Positions 51,784-62,368 of a stretch of DNA of 64,000 nt are shown here, piece by piece; the first letter of the stretch is position 1; every line of letters begins with the position of its first letter. The stretch covers positions 62,001-126,000 of the forward strand of contig JANATF010000006.1 in the NCBI GenBank assembly GCA_029449245.1, in the 5' to 3' direction. Source of the DNA: Mortierella alpina (taxonomy: Eukaryota > Mortierellomycota > Mortierellomycetes > Mortierellales > Mortierellaceae). The notes below the pieces were generated by a model. That model was not told the DNA's origin, did not search any database, and worked only from the letters and a program-made list of their open reading frames with translations. The position numbers and the translations under genes were made by a program.

Positions 51784-52757
51784 ATGACTGAAAGACTCAG
51801 ACTCTTTGAGATCGTCGATGCCGATCAGAGGTCGTTCTCGCCTATGGTCTGGCGCGCCAAGTTGGCCCTGAACCACAAGAACATCTCTCACGATACCATC
51901 CCAGTGACCTTCCTCCAGATCCCCGTCGAGATCCCAAAAGCATGGTAAAAGAGACAATCAAATCTTAAGCAAGCAGACCCATCCGTGAAAGAAGAAAAAA
52001 ATCCTTCTCCCCCTCCAGACTTTCACTTTCTAAAATCATTTGCTTCCTTCTTTTCTTTCTCGTAAATATTTTTTTTTAGCCCTAATGTCACAGCCCCAAC
52101 AGTGCCTACCATGCAGGTCGGAAACGATTATGGCATCCAGGACAGTTTGGCCATCGCAGAGTACATCGAGAAGACCTACCCAGAGACGCCCACGATCTTT
52201 GGCAAGACCGAGGCTGAGAAGAACCTTCACAGGTTTTTCGAGTCGTACGTCTCGAACAAGTTGCAGCCCTCGATCCAAGGTCTGGTCATCCTCAACATGC
52301 ACAAGATGCAGGATCCTCCAAACGCCGATTACTTCAAGACCTCGCGCGAAAAGGGCGGCAAGACCCTCGAGCAGCTCGCTGGTGACAAGAGCCAGAACAT
52401 CAAGGAACTGAAGGCCAACCTCGGATTGATCCATGGTGCCATCAAGCCTGGAAAATTCGTTTGCGGTGAACAACGTAATGAATTATTTTTTTTTCATTCA
52501 TACGCGCTTTGAGGTTGTATATCAATTGCTTGTTTTTTTTTTCTAACCACCTTCCTCCTCTTTCTTTTACTCTCCCTCTTCGATTGCTTCGCTTCTGCCA
52601 ACACAAAATAGCCGGTTGGGCCGACTTCACCTTGATCGCTGCTTTCATTTGGCTCAACAGCTTCTCGCCTGAAGAGTTTGACGAGGCCGTCCTGAACGCA
52701 TTCGACGACAATATTCTTCGTGGTTACTGGATGCAAGCCCAGAAGCTTATCTACTAA
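51784..52757 (+). CDS. Glutathione S-transferase-like protein
   Basis: Three exons (51784-51944, 52080-52474, 52612-52757) give 233 residues. The N-terminal half is a thioredoxin-like GST fold: the substrate loop after LFEIVDADQRSFSPMVWRAKLAL, a cis-Pro-type VPTMQV, then QDSLAIAEYIE matching the glutathione gamma-glutamyl (Asp/Ser) site. The C-terminal helical domain has GWADFTLIAAFIWLNS, equivalent to the conserved N-capping box region of GSTs. The active-site position is likely Ser in the RSFSPM segment, as in GSTFuA / beta-etherase-like and Ure2p-like fungal classes. It probably detoxifies electrophiles in the cytosol. The exact class is not certain. Confidence 0.85.
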
Positions 52758-53189
52758 AGAATGGGATCGTGTATACACACACCCAGTGCTCCCCTTTGCC
52801 TTGAATGCAGAGAGAGGAGGAGAAGGGGGAGGAGGCTGCTAAATTGTACAGGAACAGGCTAGCAAAGTCAAATAGTAAATATATCATAAAGGATCGTCCC
52901 TTGCAAAGGGGACCATTTTTGTCAACAACAATATAGCGCTCAAGCTGTGGTTGGACGTGTGCATGGTTCGCTGTCGGAAATTGTTCTTTTTGAGAGCAAA
53001 AAAAGAAGCCGTCGCTTTAGGCGACGCCTAAATGGACTTTTTTCTACTTTATTGTGGGCTGGTATACAATGGAGGGGGAGGGTTAGGTGTGCAAATGCAT
53101 CAAACCCGAGAACACATAAAAAGGGGGGTGGAAGAAGGGATTTCCATCAAGAGTCTCTACAACTATATCTTGTGCGCTGCGAATTTTTT
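52758..53189. other. Convergent 3' intergenic region
   Basis: The space lies between the GST and SCP2 stops and holds short AT-rich 3' ends and poly-T. No gene is seen. Confidence 0.65.
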
Positions 53190-53984
53190 TTACAGCTTGC
53201 TCTTGAAGAAACCAATCTTTTCCTGGGTGTCCTTCATCATGTTGTCGAGCTTGAGCGCCAGCATGATGGCTCCCTTGACCTTGATCTTGCCCGTCATGAA
53301 GGCCTTTTGGCCGTTGATCTTGCCCATAAACAAATCCACAAAGTCCTTGTCCTTGAGCTCCAGCGTGATGTCCGGCTTCAATCCGTCGATCTTGCCCTTC
53401 TTCATCTGACCAATGCCGTTCTTCATGTCCATCATCCACACCGCCGTGTCGCCCTTGGCGTTCTTGACGTTGAACAGGAACACGCCCTTGACCTTGGCCA
53501 CCTCCGCCTTGCGCTCCTCCTCCGTCAAGACATGCAGATACTCTGCGATCTGGAGAATCAAAAAGCTCGACTCAAAGCCCTCATACCCAAGGTCGTTCTC
53601 GGATCCCTTGGCAGGGCCCATACCCAATGTGCGGAAGATGACATCGAGCTTCATGGCCAACATCATGGGTCCCTTGAGGCCGACCCTGTCCGAGATGAAC
53701 GCGCGAGCACCCGAGAGATCCCCCACAGCGAGCGCGACCATGTCCTCATCGGTCAGGTACAGTGTGATGTCGGGTGATCCGGGGGCGGGGCCGGTCTTGA
53801 TGATGCCCTGATTCTTGACCTCGGCGTGCCACACCTTGACCTCGGCGTTGGCAGAACTGTCCTTCTTGATTTGGAACTCAAAGATGCCGTTGACCTGCTT
53901 GACCAACTCCTGGCGTTCTGTAGCGTTGAATGCGTCGAGAGCCTCGTTCAAACGAGCGAAAATCTCTTCTGACTGGAATGCCAT
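53190..53984 (-). CDS. Double SCP2-domain peroxisomal protein
   Basis: A single intronless frame of 264 residues, starting at ATG 53984. Two SCP2 (sterol carrier protein 2) domains lie in tandem: about 5-115 (GIFEFQIKKD, PDITLYLTDEDMVALAVG, ISDRVGLKGPMMLAMKLD) and about 135-258 (GVFLFNVKNAKG, PDITLELKDKDFVDLFMG, MTGKIKVKGAIMLALKLD). It ends in SKL, a canonical PTS1 peroxisomal import signal. SCP2 domains bind fatty acyl-CoA and other lipids, so a role in peroxisomal lipid handling is expected. Most fungal SCP2 proteins have one such domain. A TATAAAAG-type box lies about 210 bp upstream at 54193-54200. The neighbouring GST-like gene is convergent. Confidence 0.93.
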   Translation of the reverse strand: MAFQSEEIFARLNEALDAFNATERQELVKQVNGIFEFQIKKDSSANAEVKVWHAEVKNQGIIKTGPAPGSPDITLYLTDEDMVALAVGDLSGARAFISDRVGLKGPMMLAMKLDVIFRTLGMGPAKGSENDLGYEGFESSFLILQIAEYLHVLTEEERKAEVAKVKGVFLFNVKNAKGDTAVWMMDMKNGIGQMKKGKIDGLKPDITLELKDKDFVDLFMGKINGQKAFMTGKIKVKGAIMLALKLDNMMKDTQEKIGFFKSKL

Positions 53985-55787
53985 TTTTTTTTATGGATAG
54001 AGGATAGAGGACAGAGGGGACTGCAAAAGGTGTGTTTTGTCGTTATGGTAGGTCTTACGAGGTAGCTGTGGTGACGGCAAGACAAAGAAGGACACCGTGA
54101 ACTGACTGTGTGTTGTGCGTGTGTGCTGTAGGTGTCGTTGAGGCTGAAGAACGAATGAGGAATGGAAGGAGATGAGGAATGGCCAGAACGTCCTTTTATA
54201 CTTCGCAAACGAACGAAAAAAAAATGTGGGAGGCCGGCTGGCTGAGCTGAGCTGAGCCTGAGCTGTGTTGTTTAGGTTTGTTGTGGGGTTGGGGCAGCTA
54301 GACGTGTGCTTCGCTGTGGCCGTTGAGGGTGGAGGAGGGGTGGATGCAGCTGGCTGGCGCAAGGACGTGGGCACGGCAGGAGATGGCTGGCGATGGCCGG
54401 ACAAGCACGAGAGTCAGGAGCAAAGCGAGCAGTTGTGCGCTCAAAACGACCACCAAGCCGTGGGTAGCATATGACAGCAGATCGCCCCGACCGACAAGAA
54501 AGCAGCCGAGCAGAGTGGGCTACGCTCGCCTATTGGCTGGCAGCTCCTCGCGTTCTATCGATGCGAGCCGCAACTCTTTTTTCCTTTCTCTCGCTCTCTC
54601 GTGTTCCCCCTTCTCATACTCCACTTTTGCGCTTCTCACTGGATTAAAAAGGGTTTGCAACACGAGCCCATGGATACGTCCCGCGCTTCCGGGCCTAATG
54701 TTGTCGAGACCATCATGTGAAGGAGAGACCAAACGAGGGTCGCTTCGAAACCGCGTAGACTCTATGTAGTCCTCGGGTAGTGTGCTGTACCTCATCTTGA
54801 TACACGTCGACAATCCATGATGACGCGGAGAGCAGCTTTTCATGCATGGAACGAAGCGTCTTTGTCTGCAGGTCTGCACGGGCAATACCGAGATGTGCTA
54901 CTCTATGCAAGTTGCAGACACACACAGAGCCGGTGAGTTCCTTCATAATGGACCTACTCCACTACTGAGTGCTGCCGAGTCCTCTCTGGTCCATAAATGG
55001 CTTAGGTCCCCGCTTGGGGGCCGCATATCCGCTTTCTTGTTTGGTTGTTGCACCGCCCTAAATGCCCAATTTAAAAAAAAAAGCGTGCTTGGCAAACGCA
55101 AGATACCGAGCCGACCTGGCAATCGCTTTTTTACGATGCAGACATACATCCATCTAGCATGGGGTAGCGAACGCTCTCCCTCATGATCGTCTTGGCATCT
55201 CCTCTTTCTTCCTCTCCCCCGTTTTTTTCCACCATACAATCTTTTCCTGACCACTGGCTATTCCCTTTTTATTTCTTCCATTTTTTTTTCTTGCACTACC
55301 CTTTTCTATTCCACAATTGACCATGCTTCAAGACAGCATCATGATAGAAGCGCTCATACGAATCTCATCTCGATCTGCTTGAATTTGGCGAGGGGCCTGT
55401 AGTGATACAAAAAGCAAGGAGAGGGGGAAGGATGCAGGCAAAGCGAGCAAGCAGGGTGTGGGTCGAGGTGTTGAGAAAAAAAGGTCAAGTCCACCCTCCA
55501 CGAAACTCTCTTGGGTGTGTCGTGGTGGGTGGTGCGGGTGAGGCTGGCAACGGAAAGTCGTGCAGGGCGCACCAATAGCAGCGCAGAGAGCGCACTGTTG
55601 ACCGGATTGGGATCAAATGCCGATCGCAAAGCCATTCATCGGAAACGCTCATCGAGTCCACTGGGATCATCCAGCACTTTCTTGTCCAAATTTGCAGGTT
55701 ACTTCTTTTTTTTTTTTTTTTTTATGCTGATGTTGTTGTGATTGACGTTGCTGTCCTTGTTTTTTTTTTGCTGCTCGCCTTGTCGTT

Positions 55788-55822
<35 letters not shown>

Positions 55823-55972
55823 ACACAGTCGCCTTTGCACATTTCGCCCCTTCCTTGTCTACCCACCTGCGAATCTAGCCCATTCCCGCCAGACGAGGAA
55901 TCTGCGCTTTCCTTTCGGGGTCTAGCTGATTATCGAATCATCTGCGCTAGCAGCGGGTGCTCCTTCCACGCC
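53985..55972. other. 2-kb intergenic region (divergent SCP2 / retropepsin-like)
   Basis: No gene I can support. Long T-runs lie at about 55704-55723 and 55788-55820. ORFs of up to about 150 codons in 54323-54885 lack domain features and overlap on both strands. Some of the last 200 bp is probably leader of the next gene. Confidence 0.55.
54193..54200 (-). promoter_or_regulatory. TATA box of double-SCP2 gene
   Basis: TATAAAAG on the minus strand, about 210 nt upstream of the start codon. This suggests a long leader or a start site near 54165. Confidence 0.5.
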
Positions 55973-56515
55973 ATGCCTGCGGACCTTGAGCTCTTCCAGA
56001 CCATCTGTGCCGACTTCGAGGACATCCTCCCCAATGAACTGCATACCACATTCTCGGCCATCCTAGGCGCACAGTACCTGCAGGAGACCAATGATGACAC
56101 TCCTCGTCAGAAGCAGGTCCGCGGCATTGTCTGGGGCGCAAGTCTCCGACCCATCATCTCTCTCACTGTGCAGATCACAGATTCCATGCTCACCCTCTCG
56201 GGCTCGGGCCGCCCTATTCATGTCCATTTCCTCTATCTTGCGGCATCCGCCCAAACCTATCTGTCAGACGAGGCCTTGAAAGCGCTGGGGATCGAGGACA
56301 TGGTCGTCGTCGGTGAGGGCCACGAGCGATCCAGTAACACGGGGTCCTTGCGTCTGCCCCTCAAGATCAACGGATACGCGCTCCTCGTCGCCCGATCGCC
56401 GAGCGATGCTCACTTTGCACACCTCAACATCCTCGGCCAAGACTTTGTCAAGATGACGGGTGCGCAAGTCTTTTTCGGTGGCCCAATACCTCGCTTCGAG
56501 ATCAGCTTCCCATGA
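55973..56515 (+). CDS. Retropepsin-fold-like protein, apparently lacking the catalytic Asp
   Basis: One exon, 180 residues from ATG 55973. The second half follows the layout of retroviral-type aspartyl proteases: a strand ending LYLAASAQTYLSDEAL (residues 87-102) where a D-[TS]-G-[AS] active-site loop would be expected, then LKINGYALLVARSP, then NILGQDFVKMTGAQVFF. That last motif is the conserved hydrophobic-hydrophobic-Gly region of the fold. At the catalytic position the sequence reads AASA, so the Asp is absent. I recall similar DTG-containing proteins in other early-diverging fungi, but cannot search for them. If correct, this is a domesticated, inactive retropepsin relative. The start is uncertain: the frame stays open upstream through a long poly-T run, so an upstream exon cannot be excluded. 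Confidence 0.5.
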   Translation: MPADLELFQTICADFEDILPNELHTTFSAILGAQYLQETNDDTPRQKQVRGIVWGASLRPIISLTVQITDSMLTLSGSGRPIHVHFLYLAASAQTYLSDEALKALGIEDMVVVGEGHERSSNTGSLRLPLKINGYALLVARSPSDAHFAHLNILGQDFVKMTGAQVFFGGPIPRFEISFP

Positions 56516-57154
56516 AGAAGAACCCAAGCAAGAACACCCTCCGTCCACTCCTCTCCCTCCTCCTCCCTGCCCAAGAATGTCGTATGCATGCCTCATCGCA
56601 ATGTTTGCTGCACGCTTTGTCTATATCTCCTCAGATTTTTTTTTACCACAAAAAGCAAAAAAGAAGAAAAGGTGACAACCTCGTAAACTCGTGAGCGAGG
56701 GACGAACTTACCTTAACCCTGTCGTTAATAATGGCACTCATAATAATGGCACTCATAGTTCCAAACTCTTTTTTTTTTTTTTTTCTTGTGCTCATACGCA
56801 TTGAAGTTTCATATAAGCCGGGATCGCTCAAAAGTCTTTTGTCTTGCATGGTCAACAGGCCTGAATCCTGCATACTTTAGCGTTGTTCAGTCCAAACTGC
56901 ACTGGGCAACGAAGAGGTGATCCGCGAATTGACAATTGACAATTGACAATTGACAATCGACAATCGACAATCGACAATCGACCATTAAGATAGCGTCTAG
57001 ATTCCTTTTATTCCTTGCCTCAAACAGTCTTCCAGCAATAAAGGCTCCTGACGACCATGGCAGCAAGAAGGGTCCCAAAGAAATCCCAGGTGGGTGTGGA
57101 GGTTGACAGCTCCAGTTATATAGATATATTCTGAATGGTGACGCCCGCTTGCTT
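56516..57154. other. Convergent intergenic region with heptamer array
   Basis: 3' ends of the retropepsin-like and ARPC1 genes. It carries a poly-T run (about 56768-56784) and the heptamer array listed separately. No gene is seen. Confidence 0.65.
56927..56982. repeat. Heptamer array: 4 x AATTGAC then 4 x AATCGAC
   Basis: Eight perfect 7-bp units in register (56 bp). The first four are AATTGAC and the next four AATCGAC, one T-to-C difference per unit. The array sits in the convergent space between two genes. Confidence 0.97.
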
Positions 57155-58645
57155 TTAGAGATGAAGGTTGCCCAGTCCCTTGGCAATGTTGTCGGTGCTC
57201 CAGATGATCAACTTGCCGTCAATGCCGGAGGTCGAGAATTGCTCCACGTGGTCGCGAGTTCCAGAAAAGACACGGATCGAGTTGATGGTGTTTTGGTGGT
57301 GGGTATTGACCTCCGTGTCGTTGGTGGCGGTAGTCTGGCCACGGCTATCCATGCGACGGAACGTGTCCCTGGCAGTGAATCCAACATCGGCCTTCTTGAC
57401 TGCAGAATCCAGCGATGCCGAAAACGCCCTAAAAGGTATTGTAAAAAAGATGATCAGGACACCATACGGGCATAAGAGTGGCAGATTTAAACGCCTGGTC
57501 TGGACCACCACTCACCATTGCTGGCCCTTGATCTCAAAAAGGTGAGGAGCACAGTCGTGTCCAGCTGCGACAATCTGATTCTCGTTCAACCAAAGGACCG
57601 ACAGGTAAGGCAGATACGGGGCACGCACGGACTGGACCACTCCTGTTGCGGGACTGACAATGGTGATGGTCGAGTCGTGTCCAGTGAAGGCGAGTGCATC
57701 ACCGTTGGGCGAGAACGCTACGCTGTGAATCCAGCCTCCGGTTCCGTTCGTAAACTCTCCGCAGACAGTGTTGAAGGGCAACTTTTCACCCCAAGGGGAA
57801 GGAGCAGGTCTACGGCACAAGGAGAATGTCAGAAATATGCAACAGTTTCCTGATTCAGTTGCCAATGAGCTACCATCTACTTACTTCTTATCAACACCCT
57901 TGATAAAGGCAGAGAAGACTCGCGCCTATGTGGTGCATGGCAACAGAAGTGAGCCTTAGTAACTTATCATCACAGCGCCTCCGATTTCTTGGTCTCTTCG
58001 TTCGCAGCGAGTCGGACATACCTTCATATCCGCGCATCCTGCGGCGAGAAGGACATTGTTGGGATGCCAGTCCAGGCTCAAGACAGTGCTGCGGATAGGC
58101 TTCTTGATGTGCTTGCCCACCCACCAGTCGTTGTCCTCCTCAAAGTAGCAGACACTGATGCAGCGCGAGCCCGAGGCCACTGCAAACTTGTCCTCCTCGG
58201 GCGACCAGCGCACAAAGGTTGCGGCGCGGTTGATGCGCAGGAGGACGAGTGTGGGCTTCCACTGCTGCGAGGCCGAGTCCAAGGTCCAGACATAGGCGTT
58301 GCGGTCCTGAGAGCAGGTCACGATCCTGTTGGATTTGGGTGCCCAGTCCACAGACGTCACAGGCTTGTCGTGCTCAGCCAATGTCGACACGAGGTTCCAA
58401 GCAGCTCCCGCCTTGCGGAAGATGCTGACGACGTTGGTGTTGAAGCATACCGCGAGCTCTATATGGAGAGAGGTAGCGTGGTGGGTAGCGAGTCAGGCTT
58501 TGTTCAGAATGAACCCTGCTGGACAAGGTGGCTACACTAAAGGTGAGCATAGAGAACGCATGTTACCTGTGCGGTCCTGGTTGAACGAGTGGCAAGAGAT
58601 GGGTCCGAGGTTGAACTCGTTGATGATGGGGGCCTGGGCAGACAT
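57155..58645 (-). CDS. ARC40: Arp2/3 complex subunit 1 (ARPC1, WD40)
   Basis: Five exons on the minus strand (58645-58567, 58458-58022, 57925-57885, 57809-57516, 57428-57155) give 374 residues, the usual ARPC1 length. WD repeats follow the family order: [107 protein letters not shown] (hallmark of ARPC1), [27 protein letters not shown] and a final INSIRVFSG / GIDGKLIIW repeat. ARPC1 joins Arp2, Arp3 and other ARPC subunits to nucleate branched actin, needed for endocytic patches. The 41-nt third exon is small but phase-consistent. It is divergent from the F-box/LRR gene. Confidence 0.95.
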
Positions 58646-59050
58646 TGCTGAAGGAGGTTGCGGTGCGGCGAGTGTGAGTCGTGTGTGTGTTGTGTGTGTG
58701 TTGTGTGTGTGGTGTGTGTTGCGCGTGGAGGTGGATGATGATGTCGGACGCTGGGCAGTCTACGACGCGAGGATTGGGATGGAGACAAAGAGAAAGATGA
58801 GGCTGCGAAAATTGGCAGCTGGGGAATGCGCATTTTTATATTTTGTGTGCCGCCACAGCCGCAACACAGCCTGCAGCTCACTTCCTTCCGCATCCAGCGA
58901 CAACCGCCTCTCGTCCTCCTCGGGGTCAGCATGGACTCGGTCAGGATCTTTCATCACCAGCGCATCAGGAACCTCCTCATCCGCAGCAGCAACCGCAGGA
59001 CAGCTGCAGCCGATGCAGCACCAGGCGTAGTGACCAGCACACATGGAGGA
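58646..59050. other. Divergent region, ARPC1 / F-box gene
   Basis: 405 bp. It contains GT-rich microsatellites (about 58680-58720). The F-box frame stays open upstream, but no start there is better than 59051. Confidence 0.6.
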
Positions 59051-60481
59051 ATGGCAAACCCACTACAGATCCCAGAGCTGCTGTTGCACATCGTTGCATG
59101 CACCCTTCCGCGCACCTGGCCCTCCCTGTGCCTGGTCTCGAGGCTGTGGTGCCAAATCCTGCAGCCGCTGCTATGGAGACGCATCTCTCTCCACACAGAC
59201 GACCCACTTAGGCGCGCTGAAAAACTTGCTCCATTTCTCAGCACACTTGGTCAACATATTCACACTTTCGACTTTGCAATGAAGACTCGCCCGCGCCCCA
59301 TAGCGCTCATCCTCAAGGAACTTTCAACCACGCTCTATCCAGCGTTAACATCCTTAATTTTGCAAGGAGCAGATATACACACTGAACAGTTTGTGGGAGC
59401 CATCCAGCAGTTGCCACGGTTAAGGGCAATCAATCTAAAGTACTCTCACCTCAGCGTGCATCCGCTAACCTTGCTGGCGCAACACTCGTCGCTCGAGTCA
59501 ATCGCCTTCACCCAAGACGACGTGCCGCTGGACCCCGCGAATGCCATCATCTTTCGATCATGGCCCCACTTGAAAGATTTGAGCATCACGGGCATAGATG
59601 ACTGTGCAGCGATCGGCCCCACCTTACTATTAGAAGAAGTCATGGCGGGAAGTGACCTGCAGCTTCAGTCCCTTGAGTTGGAAGGCCTGCCGAGTTGGTC
59701 CGAAGCAACCGTGTCTCATCTGATCGCCAACTCTCCCAACATGCAGAAACTTTGGCTGGCGGGGTGCAATGTCCCTGAACGCTATTTAGCCACGACCCCT
59801 CCAACGTCTCTCGTCTCGCTCCAGATCTTTTCAGATCAGAACACACCAGAAGGTCTTGTTGCTGTTATTGAAGCTAACCCGCGTCTGCGACATCTCCAAA
59901 TCACACAGCCTGCTCGTGGATTGTTACTTCCCGGCCGCCTTGCCACAATGTGCCCTGCTCTCCAGGTGTTGTGGCTAGATACAGCCGTCCACATTGCCAC
60001 GTCGCCGGTCGTGATCCTCAGGAACTTTCCCCTGCTCAGGCGTTTGCACCTCTGTGATGTACACGTCTCTTGGTCTGGCCTATGTCTGGAAGGCGCAGGC
60101 CAATTAGAGGAGCTGACTTTTGGTGCAATCCTCCTGACAGAGGAGTCTCCGGAACGTAAGCGTGCACGGGGAGCAGAGGAGCATCAAGATGCGTTTTGGT
60201 CCAGTCTTGGACGTCTGACGAAGATGCGCCGCTTGGAGCTGAACTTTGTGAAGACTTACACGACTAACCTGCCGAAAGGGGTGCGTCAGATACAAAGCTT
60301 GTCGCGACTGGAACATTGGACGTTGATGGGCAGCGGTGCCTGGACGTTTGAAGATGTGCAGTGGCTGGCAGAATCGCTCGTGGATCTAGAGGAGATGCGG
60401 TGTCGTGCCTCTGAGTTGAGCACGCCGCTATGGTCGTGGCTCCGCATAAACCGGCCCGATCTGCAGCTTGTTATCTCATAG
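59051..60481 (+). CDS. F-box / leucine-rich-repeat protein
   Basis: One exon, 476 residues from ATG 59051. An F-box occupies residues 3-48 (NPLQIPELLLHIV..., then SLCLVSRLWCQILQPLLWR). About ten leucine-rich repeats follow, with LxxLxL patterns to the C-terminus. Such proteins are substrate receptors of SCF ubiquitin ligases. Families of this type are greatly expanded in Mortierellomycota, consistent with the inferred lineage. The target is unknown. The intronless structure contrasts with most neighbours. Confidence 0.85.
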   Translation: MANPLQIPELLLHIVACTLPRTWPSLCLVSRLWCQILQPLLWRRISLHTDDPLRRAEKLAPFLSTLGQHIHTFDFAMKTRPRPIALILKELSTTLYPALTSLILQGADIHTEQFVGAIQQLPRLRAINLKYSHLSVHPLTLLAQHSSLESIAFTQDDVPLDPANAIIFRSWPHLKDLSITGIDDCAAIGPTLLLEEVMAGSDLQLQSLELEGLPSWSEATVSHLIANSPNMQKLWLAGCNVPERYLATTPPTSLVSLQIFSDQNTPEGLVAVIEANPRLRHLQITQPARGLLLPGRLATMCPALQVLWLDTAVHIATSPVVILRNFPLLRRLHLCDVHVSWSGLCLEGAGQLEELTFGAILLTEESPERKRARGAEEHQDAFWSSLGRLTKMRRLELNFVKTYTTNLPKGVRQIQSLSRLEHWTLMGSGAWTFEDVQWLAESLVDLEEMRCRASELSTPLWSWLRINRPDLQLVIS

Positions 60482-60686
60482 TTGCGTTGCTAGACGATCA
60501 AATGACGTGGAAAAGGATCAATATATAAAGGGACGCCCCTTCCCTTTGTCTTGTCTGCCTCACCTTCGCTTTACCACGACACAATACAACACACACACAC
60601 GCGCGCGCGCTCTCTCTCTCTCTGTCTCTTTCACCAACGCCCATATCCTCTAACAAACACAGCCTCATCAACAACACACACAGAAA

Positions 60687-61749
60687 ATGGAAGCACACAC
60701 TACGGTAAACAATACAGCTTCTAGCTAAACTCAACCCAACGCTGCGTGCCCTAGGACCCTCGTCCCTTACCAACCGCTTCAACAACACACAACACATGCC
60801 TTAGATGGATCCTAAAGCAACCCAAAGAGTCGACGAATCTCAAGGCCAGACCAGTTCGATGACCGCAACGCTCGCCGCCGGCACCACGGCTCTCCAGAGC
60901 TTCAAGCCCATGGGAGGCATCTGCGAAGCTTTCTGCGGCATCCACCTGTACCCGTAAAGTCTACTTTCCCCCTCCCCTCAATCTTTGCTGGTCTTGAGGA
61001 GGTTCTCTACCTCCTTTCCCGACCTCTCTTTATTTATGCTCTTTTATACTATACAACGCGACATAGCAATGATCCAAAGCGCCAGTACATCGCCTACCAC
61101 TACTGCCACATTATCGACGAGGACAGGCGCCAGTGCCTGGTCTACGATGGCGACAGCGAGAACGCCAAGCTAGTCGCAGTTGAGTATATCATCTCGGAGA
61201 AGCTCTTCAAAGGTTAGTTGCTAACATGAAATATGCGAGTATGATACGTGCAGATCAATCAGCATGGAAGCATTGGGAACAGCCATGGTCATCATCTTCT
61301 GCTGCCTTTTGATACTCCCACCCTGAATCGACCCTATAGAGCTTCCGGAGACCGAGAAAAAGTACTGGCACTCTCACAAGTACGAGGTCGAGAGTGGACT
61401 GCTGGTTCAAATCGCCAAAGGCATGGTGCCCGAAATGGTGACCGAGAAGGCAGAGCTGCCTGCACTCCAGGTCCTGGTCAACACCTATGGCAAGACGATC
61501 CAGCTCTGGCCCGTTGACGACAAGCACGAATGCAGCAGCCTCATCCCCGAGGGTCCGCCGCAGGTCGTGGTGTCGTTCACTCGCGACGATCAGGTCGACC
61601 TCGGTTTGCTGGCCAAGCGCGACAAGGCCTTGGGCATCAGCACCGTTGACAAGCGAGCGGAACGCGAGGGAAAGATTCAAGGTAACCCAGTTGTGGAGGG
61701 CGCCGACCAATGGACCAAGGGCAAGCCATGGCAGATTGAGTCCACTTAG
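60687..61749 (+). CDS. DUF1264 (oil-body-associated protein-like)
   Basis: Proposed exons are 60687-60704, 60805-60953, 61067-61212 and 61340-61749 (240 residues); if translation starts at ATG 60805 the product is 234 residues. The core follows the DUF1264/OBAP pattern: IAYHYCHIIDEDRRQCLVYDGDSENAKLVAVEYIISEKLF, then LPETEKKYWHSHKYEVESG and VNTYGKTIQLWPVD. In plants the OBAP members sit on oil bodies and help keep them stable; a lipid-droplet link here is an inference. In an oleaginous fungus this would be plausible. The only membrane or lipid-binding signal visible is the family resemblance itself. The first mini-exon (six codons) is uncertain. Confidence 0.82.
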
Positions 61750-62036
61750 AAAGGCAAGAGCGTCGTGACTGTCGAGGGTTGGGCGAATGCTGCAAGAAGA
61801 AAAGGTGCAAAGCCCCATGCTGTGTGCAGACTCTTTCTTTCTCAACTCACTCGTCTCGTTCAGTCTCCTCGCACCCACCACTCCACACACTGCTCACCTC
61901 GCTATTTCGCGTTCTCCTTCTCTTTCTCTCTCTTTATCTCTTATTTTGCTACGCGCCTTTCCTCGGCGTTGGAGGAAGCAGGATCCTTAGCCTTGCAGTA
62001 CGATATAAAGAAATGCGATCATATACTATGCTTTAT
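61750..62036. other. Convergent 3' space, DUF1264 / GATA
   Basis: 287 bp. The GATA gene's AATAAA (minus strand, 62037-62032) begins on the last base of its stop codon. No gene is seen. Confidence 0.65.
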
Positions 62037-62332
62037 TCATAGCCTCTGGGCGTATGGGTTCAGCAAAGAGGGGGGTAAAGTTGAAGGTGGGGGTGGGGGT
62101 TGCTGTGGCCATTCTGGGGCATCGTGCTTTGCATTCCACTCTGGGCAGGAGGGGGGGGGTATAAAACTCATCACTTGCGCCGGCGCTTGTGTCTGTGCTT
62201 GGAATTGATGTGCCTGTGTATGCGCTTGTGCCTGTGCCTGCGCGTTGACATGGATCAGGGCGTGAGCCTGAGCCTGAACAAGGCTGAATCCTTGTGCACC
62301 AGCCTGTTGCATTTGCATATGCTGCTGGTGCA

Positions 62333-62368
<36 letters not shown>

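Noticed and set aside
54323-54885. Overlapping ORFs of 121-148 codons on both strands
   Set aside because: No domain, no conserved look, mutually exclusive; treated as non-coding.
55742-55972. Upstream start for the retropepsin-like protein
   Set aside because: It would code a long poly-Phe run from a T tract, which is implausible; ATG 55973 preferred.
56927-56982. Heptamer array as CRISPR
   Set aside because: Units are adjacent with no spacers, and the genome is eukaryotic.
58826-59050. N-terminal extension of the F-box protein
   Set aside because: F-boxes in this family usually start right at the N-terminus; the extension lies in the divergent promoter.
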